DNA of 64,000 nucleotides from NCBI RefSeq assembly GCF_022201045.2, contig NC_068561.1:5419001-5483000 (forward strand), read 5' to 3'. Under the pieces are notes generated by a model. The model had not been told where the DNA came from. It searched no databases and saw nothing but the letters and a program-made list of their open reading frames with translations. The position numbers were made by a program, and so were the translations under genes. Below, piece after piece: positions 57,500 to 64,000 of this stretch. Origin of the DNA: Citrus sinensis. Lineage: Eukaryota > Streptophyta > Magnoliopsida > Sapindales > Rutaceae. Numbering within the stretch: the first letter of the stretch is position 1; each line of letters starts with the position of its first letter.

Positions 57500-58909
57500 A
57501 TGCCGCCCAAAAGGAACAACAAAGGGAAAGGGATCCTCAAAGACCCTGTGTCCCAGACACCTTCTAAAGCCTCCCAATCTTCCCCTCCTAAAAAAAAATT
57601 ACTTTCTTCAGCCATGCCAATCAAATCATGGATCGATATGATTGAAGACGAAGAAGCCAAATCTAAAGCCATCGCCTCTCAAGAGCAGGTAAATGGATGG
57701 ATGAAATCCATTTCTAAATCCCCTGAACTTATGCTTGTATTACAAAGCTTTTCTCAAAGTCAGATTTCCCCTAAAGAAGAAAAATCCATTTCTAAAGAAA
57801 TTTCTAAAGCCTCTTCACAAAATGTAGTTCTTTCTGGAGAAAGTTCATCATCCCAAATTATTCTTTCCCAAACAAAGCTTTCAAAGAAAACTTCGGATTG
57901 GTATGATAAAGCCTATTTTCAAAATGTTTTATCCATGGAAGATGGTTTTTACCACACTGATCCTTTTCAAGCAATTTCAAATATTTTTCCTAAGGGATGG
58001 TTTTTCAAACCTTGGGACTTAACAAAGCCCCAGTGTTATTATCAAAGCATTTTGGAGTCTACTGAGTCTGTAAAATTTAAACATTTCTTCCTTAGTGAAG
58101 CCTATACAGAACCAGCCTACTCCACTGCCATTATCCTAAAGGTTTTGAGCCCAAAACAATGGGGAGACCAACTTCATAAACTAAAACCCTTCCCCGCCAA
58201 TTTTCAAATGCGTTTGCCACACTGTCTGTCCTATTCTTACTAGGACTATCAACAGGCCTGGTTTAACACATTTTTTATCCAAAATCCAAAGAAAACCCAT
58301 TCTTGGTTATTTTTCTTCAACTCAAAAATAACCATCCAAAGCCTTCCAAAATGGTTCCAGCAGTGGTGGAATTATTTCGGCCCATGTCCTGAAATCCTCA
58401 CCCAAAATGCCATCTAGTGCCTAAATCTTTTTAAAACCCATTATGTACCTACAGAATCTGAGAAACGATTTCCTCCTTTTCTCTACTTCTGTACAAATTT
58501 CTTTCTTCCCTGGGTATGGATGTGGAACTTCCGATACCATCCACAAGATGCCCAACTAATTTTACAAAGAACCTTCAAAGTAAAATGGTGGTCAAAATTT
58601 GATGAACAGTCCAAATTGACTGTTAATATGATCGAAAATTGGCTCTCCTCTAAAAACCTTCTACACCCAACCATCAAAGATATTAAAGCCCAAGGAACCT
58701 TCCTTACCCAAAAATCCAAAGCCCAATCTCTATTGGCAAGTGCCGAAACAGAAGAAGAATATTTTAAAGTTATGGAACAGCTGCTTGCATCTAGATCTGA
58801 GCCATCTATTGCCAGCTCATCCGACAACGAAAGTGTAGAGCCCTTTATATCCCTTGGTGAAGACAATGAAGACGACTGCTTCGGGATCTTCCCTCCAATA
58901 AAGCACTAA
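57500..58909 (+). pseudogene. Endogenous pararetrovirus ORF2, unknown function
   Basis: One frame of 469 codons with two TAG stops (58241 and 58415). It begins MPPKRNNKGKGILKDP, is rich in Ser/Lys/Pro for about 130 residues, then has a Trp/Tyr/Phe-rich globular part (KPWDLTKPQCYYQSIL; WVWMWNFRYHPQDAQLI) and an acidic C-terminus (SLGEDNEDDCFGIFPP). A second ORF of unknown function after RT-RNase H is described for some florendoviruses, and this placement matches. Its ATG follows the ORF1 stop with no gap (TAAATG), which suggests translation by reinitiation or coupling. Confidence 0.75.
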
Positions 58910-59046
58910 AATATTATTTGTAATTATTTGTACTATTTCTTTCTCGTTAAAAAAAAAAAGAGTAAAATTGTTTGTAATTATTATGTCGGGTGGTCCTCTG
59001 GACACAAGTGAGAGCGCACATGTCTCTTCACCCAAATATTTTTAAA

Positions 59047-59121
59047 GCTACAGTTTCGCTACAGTTGTGAAGCTACAGACTCGCTACAGTTGTGAAGCTA
59101 CAGACTTGCTACAGTTAAAGA
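59047..59121 (+). repeat. Three 25-bp tandem repeats upstream of the viral promoter
   Basis: Units start at 59047, 59072 and 59097. Each holds GCTACAG twice, giving six copies of GCTACAG spaced 11-14 bp apart. They lie 12-86 bases before a TATA-like box, a position typical for enhancer repeats. Confidence 0.92.
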
Positions 59122-59132
59122 TCCAGTCTTTG

Positions 59133-59141
59133 TATTTAAAT
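59133..59141 (+). promoter_or_regulatory. TATA-like box of the viral promoter
   Basis: TATTTAAAT is followed by GGGAGGAAGAC, then a CT-rich tract (59170-59220). In caulimovirids the pregenomic RNA starts about 30 bases after such a box. Confidence 0.6.
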
Positions 59142-60007
59142 CGGGAGGAAGACTTAGACTCCTCAGATTTTTAGAATTCTATTTTCTTTCTTCCTTCTTC
59201 TCCTTCTCTCTCTCTCTCTGGGAATCAGGAATCGAAAGACGATAAGGAATTTTCCCGTCTTCAGATTAATTTCCCATTTCTTTTGTAATACTTTCCTTTA
59301 AAGAAAAACAAAGCAAGGAAAATCAAATGTAAGATTTGTAATTTCTTTTAAAGTTTGTAATAAATTTAAATTTCTGTATGTTTAAATTTTTGTAATTTAA
59401 TTTAAAGCATTTTAATTTCCGCAATTTATTTTAAAGCATTTAAATTTCAGTAATTTAAATTATATGCATGCTTTGCAGACTGATCTGTATCAAATCTGCC
59501 ATATAAATTGCTACATTCCTCAGAAGTAAAGAGACCAGATCTCTGCCTTCTGTTGTACCTTCTCTTCTCCCTCCAACCATTCAGAGTATTATTTCTGGGA
59601 TCCAGATCTAATACTGTCTATGAGCCTTTAGATCTGTTGCTAGGCTTGATTTTTGCTTGAAGATTGTAAAGAAATTTAAAAGGGTATATCGGCTGGAAAA
59701 CAGAACGTGCGAGATATTGATCTGTTCTAAGTCAGATCTGGTCTCAAAGGCAGATTAAGTTCTGCATCGATCTGGCCACAACATCACGTACCTATTAAAA
59801 ATTGGTTATTTATTGCAATATTAAAGTTTTAATTTTAAATTCTGCATAATCACATCCATGCGTATTACTCTTAATAAAATTGTCTCACAATTTACTATAT
59901 TATTTGAGATGAATTGTTGTGATTTTAAAACCCTGTTTCTAAAGTAATTGTGATAATTAATGAAATTTCTGAATTAGGTATTCAGGGAAGGTGTTTATCA
60001 ATAAAAC
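59142..60007 (+). other. Viral leader-like region
   Basis: It is untranslated, with a pyrimidine tract and repeated TTTAAATTTCxGTAATTT words (59380-59460). Between 59540 and 59790 come many AGATCTG/CAGATCT words that can pair with each other, suggesting a structured leader. No tRNA-Met primer site was recognised. Confidence 0.45.
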
Positions 60008-60253
60008 ATGAGTGAAATTGATCACACCCCTTTAAAACTCATCAAAACCACTTTTACTGAAAATACCCCATTAATACTTAATAGCTTTAAAATGTGCAAT
60101 TCCCATTTAAATGCCACAAATACCCTCATCTCCTCATTCTACTGTTCGTGGGGTAGTGATGTTTGGATTCCTGAAGTTCCAAAGTTATTAGGCTTTTATT
60201 TTATATGTCATCCAGATGTTTTAAGAGAGAAAAAACATTTTAATTTTTGTTGA
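60008..60253 (+). CDS. Hypothetical 81-codon ORF after the viral leader
   Basis: It starts MSEIDHTPLKLIKTTF and is the first open frame after the leader-like region. It does not match the ORF1 start at 47792. It may be the start of an ORF from another viral copy or chance. Confidence 0.25.
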   Translation: MSEIDHTPLKLIKTTFTENTPLILNSFKMCNSHLNATNTLISSFYCSWGSDVWIPEVPKLLGFYFICHPDVLREKKHFNFC

Positions 60254-60818
60254 CGTTTTTAAAGTTATATGTCATTTATTGATTTTCTTCTTCTGGTTAT
60301 TAGATTATTTATTTGTTGAAACTACAAGTCAAAGGAAATAAAATAATCTTTTTCAATTGAAAGAATCTAAAGATAAGAACATGGATGATATCTTGATTCT
60401 TGGGTTAACAATGTTGGTAGGTAAGATAAAAATATTTGTGTGGGAATGTATCACCATTTCATTATACTAAAATGTTGGGACCTGTTGATAATCTCATTTT
60501 AAAATCTAAGGCCCCGCGACAGGATAAAATACCATTGAACAGTCTACCACTTCATGGTGTAGAGATTGTAGGATAACCCTAAACAAGTGTTTTCGTATGT
60601 AAAAATTAAGAAAGATAAATTCTACGAAAGTCAAGAGGAGACTTAGAATTCAAGTAGAATTGCATGTCTTATTATATAGCTTCACTAAATGATTAAAACT
60701 TTAATTACAAAATAATTAAAATGGTGTTTTAATAGGACTTTAGAGGGGTGCCAATGGCACCACTCATAAGTCATGAAACAAACACGGTGAGTCTTGTGCC
60801 ACTTATTAAATCTTTTAA
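60254..60818. other. Gene-free flank
   Basis: AT-rich, no supported feature. The right border of the viral integration is probably in or just before this stretch. Confidence 0.4.
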
Positions 60819-61537
60819 GGAGAAATTTATAAAAATAACCAAAAAAAATTATTTTTGAATTTAACCCTCAAATTTTTTTTTTATCATAACTAGTCAAATG
60901 TGTTTTTTTGCCCCAAATTACCCTCATTTCAATCAGCTAACTCTCTTCCTTATCACACTAAAACTTTTGTCTCTTGAACAGCGAACAATGATGCCAATGG
61001 TGAATGGCAATGGCATTGGTGAACTAGAATAAAACAGAATCCACCGGAATTTATTCGAATCCAACGGACTCCAACAAATTGAAAAGAGCCTAAACCCTAG
61101 GTAAACTAATTTCATCATTTTTTTAATGATTTAAATGAATTTGTTTGGGATTCTAGATGAATATAGGCTATTAGAGGGATATAATGAAACAAAGTTTAGT
61201 TAAAACGTGCAAGGAGGTGTTTGATGAAATTCCTCTTAGATAGTTTGCGCTTAGTTTTTGTATAATCAAGTATTAAAATGTGCAACGGGGTGTTTGTTGA
61301 GTTATGTGGTGTGTTTTTCTCATATCAAGTGCGACAAAGAGTAAATTTGGTGCAACACGATGGCATGCCATGTTTGTTGCACGCATAACATGCCTACATG
61401 CAGTAGAGGCACTGCCGCTTGGTGCACCATGTCGCACCAAATTTTAGTCTTTTTTTGTGTTGTTGTTAATGTTATTAATTTATTAAATGTAATTATTAAT
61501 ATAACAATTTAATTATGTAACTTGTATTAGATACACA

Positions 61538-61930
61538 ATGAAATCTAAAATAGCAAAACATAATCCACCCGAACACATGAATGAACTAAGCATGATGAAG
61601 GTACATTATTACAATCACTTCCTTGGGCATATCATGAGTATCTATAAAATAGATACAAGTGTAAAAGCCATCCAGGAAAAACTAACAAAGCGACAGTTGA
61701 AACTGTTCAAGCAAGACATATTTGGCAATTTCATGGAGTGTCAAAGCTTTTTATCCAATGGCATATTTGTGCATAATGTATTGCTCAGGCAAGTGGCCCA
61801 TGGAGAAAGAATTAAAAAAGATTAGTTGTGGTTTCAAATTGGCGAGCATATGGTATGCTTATAACTTTGCTTGTTGCAAGCTTGGATTTTTGAAGCAATC
61901 AAAAGGTTGCGGTCAAAGTGAATCATGAAA
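61538..61930 (+). pseudogene. DUF1985-domain gene fragment
   Basis: The reading KLTKRQLKLFKQDIFGNFME, VHNVLLRQVAHGER and KDELWFQIGEHM matches the plant DUF1985 domain. A frame-shifted continuation follows (LLQAWIFEAI, about 61860-61900). In plants this domain is often found with Ulp1-like protease domains inside Mutator-like elements. The protease part was not found. The frame is broken near 61840. Confidence 0.7.
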
Positions 61931-63123
61931 ACTAAAAAGAAGATTCCCCGTATCATGCAATGAAAAACCCATTGCTTCTTTTAAAATAAACTTTACTGAA
62001 GTATAATCATATCACTATGACAATTCTCATCATGTAAGTAATAGATATGTTTGTATATATGTAGCTACTTTTCATATTACTAAATACTAGATGATTAGAC
62101 TAACTTTAGGGTAAGGAAACATTTTAGAAACCATCAAGTTGGATGCAAAGGAGAAAAGCCCAAAAACATTGGAAGATTATGGAGAATTACATGCGATATA
62201 TCCAAGTTGGGTCCGTAATGTGGGTATCCTTTAGTGCATCATAGCACAATTTAAAATATAATCGAAACTCAAAATCTTTTGGCTTGTTATTTGCTCATGT
62301 TCAATGTCACTTTATGCAGCATCAATCTTCTATCAACGCGGCACAACACCACGAGCCTAAATAAGTGCAACAGAATCCCATTGAGGATGAGCTTACTGCA
62401 AATGACCATCATGAATTCGCACATGATTTTAATGACTGCTCTAAAAGAGGTTTTTACTTTCTACAAGTGGCTCAAAATCTTGGTTCAGAACTTGAGGAGA
62501 TGTGGTAACAAATATAAGGATGCATCCATAATTGACCACATCAGAGGTCATATGTAATACAACCTTAACTATTTCATCATTAAATACGTCCATAAGTAGT
62601 GAACATACACAATAGATTATGTTACTAGACCTCAAAGTTGTCTTCGTTAGGATTTATATGTAAAATTTCATACACTCTTACAAGAAACTGATCAAACGCA
62701 CAATCTTTTCAAATAAAAAAAAAGTTGCATTATTGGCATTCACATATTCTATGCGATCATCCGTCAACATCTCCCACCAATGGTCGTAACAAAATTGAAG
62801 AACAACTAAGTCCATTAAGCTTGAAAATGATTTAAAAAACAAAAAAGCAAAATTAGACACCACAAAACAGGATAAAGTGAATATATGACATATTTTACAT
62901 GGATGTCGCACATACTATGATTATGTGCAACAGTACAACAAGTGTCTGTCGCACTTAAATTGAAGCAAATTTTTTGTTCGACCATGTGGTACAATGGCGA
63001 AATCGATTTTTGATTTGATTCGTCTCGTCGCAAGTCTTAAAATGATATATTATACCCCCAAAATGAATACAGATAGCCTAAATTATGACTCTAAAAAATA
63101 TCAAGAAATTTAGCGCGATAGAT

Positions 63124-63267
63124 TGATTTAGTGTGACAAGCAGTGGGACAAGTGCCTGTTGCACATAATCAGTATTGTGTTTATGTGCGATAGGCACCTG
63201 TCGCACATAAACACAATGTTGATTTATTGCGATAGTCATCTGTCCCACTGTCTGTCACACTAAATCA
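63124..63267. repeat. 144-bp foldback (nested inverted repeats)
   Basis: A perfect inner stem of 17 bp (63174-63190 with 63201-63217, 10-nt loop) stands inside an outer pair (63124-63150 with 63241-63267) with few mismatches. TGTCGCAC/GTGCGA words recur here and at 61420-61440 and 62900-62955. Confidence 0.88.
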
Positions 63268-63763
63268 GCCTACTTTATTAAATTTAGGTTTTGTTTACTT
63301 GGAATTTATATTATTTTCAATTATCTTTTTTATTTTTTATTTCTCAATTCAAATTAAGTACTTTAATAAATTACATTATTTTTATGAATGAAAAATAATG
63401 GCATTTACAATAAAACTATAATAGTTTTGAACCTAAACACTAAACTTAATACATAAAAGATTCATATTGTGTAAGAACATATACTAACCTTAAAGTTTTC
63501 TCCATTGATGATTATATTCATCTATGTAATACAAGTTTGATGGAATTTGGTGATTTGTTGAAAGTGATGAGGCTTGGTGATTTGTTGAAGTATTAGATTT
63601 TTCCTGAATTTTTAAAAGTGGCATTTTGTTCGTAAATTTATTGGAAGCGACGAGGAGTATTTGGTCAAAAAAAGCTAATATTTAGCTAGTTGTGCTACTA
63701 AAAAGTTTGGGGCTAAATTTAAAAAACTAAAACATTTTTTGTCCGTCCTCGTAAATTTTCCTC

Positions 63764-63829
63764 TTTTTGAGAGGTATGTGTAAAAAATAAATAAAAGCCA
63801 TATTCTCGTCCAGAATTTGTCATTTCACC
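63764..63829 (+). promoter_or_regulatory. Short upstream region of the right-edge gene
   Basis: Between the MULE end and the ATG at 63830 are only about 66 bp, with an A/T-rich TATA-like run (TAAAAAATAAATAAAAG, 63781-63797). The promoter of the gene must include, or have been altered by, the transposon. Confidence 0.4.
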
Positions 63830-64000
63830 ATGGCCACAACCCTTACATGGCAACCCTTACAATTACAACCCAAAACCACACTCCATATCGGTCGCCGTCG
63901 AGCGGCAACCGTCCGGGCCTTCCGACGAAGCGACTTCGACCGGTTCGCACGGCGGATGACCTCCGGTGAGGCCTGGAGGGACGCTTGGCGCACCGCTAAT
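63830..64000 (+). CDS. N-terminus of a probable plastid-targeted protein, cut by the window end
   Basis: The ATG lies in a good plant start context (CACCATGGCC). It opens 57 codons without a stop up to the window edge: MATTLTWQPLQLQPKTTLHI, then Arg-rich RRRAATVRAFRRSDF, ending SGEAWRDAWRTAN. The first ~30 residues are rich in Thr, Ser-like and Arg residues and have no acidic residue, as in chloroplast transit peptides. The G+C content rises sharply compared with the surroundings, as in a real coding exon. I do not assign a name. Confidence 0.65.
   Translation, partial: MATTLTWQPLQLQPKTTLHIGRRRAATVRAFRRSDFDRFARRMTSGEAWRDAWRTAN

Larger units (their letters stand above)
60819..63763. mobile_element. 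MULE-like transposon with long degenerate terminal inverted repeats
   Basis: The left end (GGAGAAATTTATAAAAATAA, 60819 onward) and the inverse complement of the right end (GAGGAAAATTTACGAGG, up to 63763) stay similar for about 110 bp, sharing TTTTTTGACCAAAT/GCCCCAAA-type blocks. Long TIRs of this kind are typical of Mutator-like elements. A 9-bp target duplication was not convincingly found. Inside lies a DUF1985 gene remnant, as seen in MULEs that carry Ulp1-like genes. Confidence 0.6.

Noticed and set aside
59700..59790. Viral tRNA-Met primer-binding site near GATCTGGTCTCAAAGGC
   Set aside because: The match to TGGTATCAGAGC is too poor; no convincing site was found in either leader region.
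60810..60819. 9-bp target duplication of the MULE-like element
   Set aside because: The candidates TCTTTTAAG and TCTTTTTGA match at too few positions to be claimed.

Overview
This is nuclear DNA from a flowering plant. It is AT-rich, its genes have GT-AG introns, and it is packed with plant-type transposable elements. Families such as FAR1-like and MULE transposases, L-type lectin receptor kinase and endosomal NHX exchanger point to a eudicot. A woody eudicot such as Citrus is plausible, but that is a guess from overall appearance. No tRNA, rRNA or CRISPR locus was found. Only two reading frames look like intact genes: a MULE-type transposase gene (about 11.5-14.0 kb, minus) and the first 57 codons of a probable plastid-targeted host protein at the right edge (63830-64000, plus).

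Layout. 0.2-6.4 kb: a hAT transposon with an 8-bp target duplication and a CACTA element nested in it. 8.0-10.2 kb: a chimeric pseudogene joining part of a lectin receptor kinase to part of a PHP-domain phosphoesterase. 11.5-14.0 kb: the MULE transposase gene. 17.6-20.4 kb: a FAR1-like gene broken by only two stop codons. 21.8-24.5 kb: scattered exons of an NHX5/6-type Na+/H+ exchanger, with a BUD13-like exon among them. 25.1-46.1 kb: a Copia leader and gag start, split by a nested pair of Athila-like Ty3/Gypsy elements (A and B).

Both Gypsy elements carry, after the integrase, the same cassette: a short coiled-coil segment, an unrecognised ORF with a Cys cluster (ORF-X), and an intronless LONELY GUY (LOG)-like ORF. 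A and B differ strongly in LTRs and gag, yet share this cassette in the same order, including the same loss of the LOG catalytic glutamate. This is the most interesting feature of the window.

47.3-60.3 kb: an endogenous plant pararetrovirus (Caulimoviridae, florendovirus-like) next to a (TA)n tract. It has ORF1 (movement protein, coat protein, protease, RT, RNase H), ORF2 of unknown function, and a promoter/leader region with tandem repeats. It is broken by stops, a frameshift and a clean CACTA insertion. That CACTA element itself contains a LINE-type processed copy of the ribosomal protein uS5 (RPS2) gene with a poly(A) tail and 16-bp target duplications. 60.8-63.8 kb: a MULE-like element with a DUF1985 gene remnant and a strong foldback.

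Many premature stops in the retroelements, the FAR1-like gene and the viral ORFs look like C-to-T or G-to-A changes, as expected from decay of methylated cytosines. Coordinates of nested elements come from termini and target duplications read by eye.
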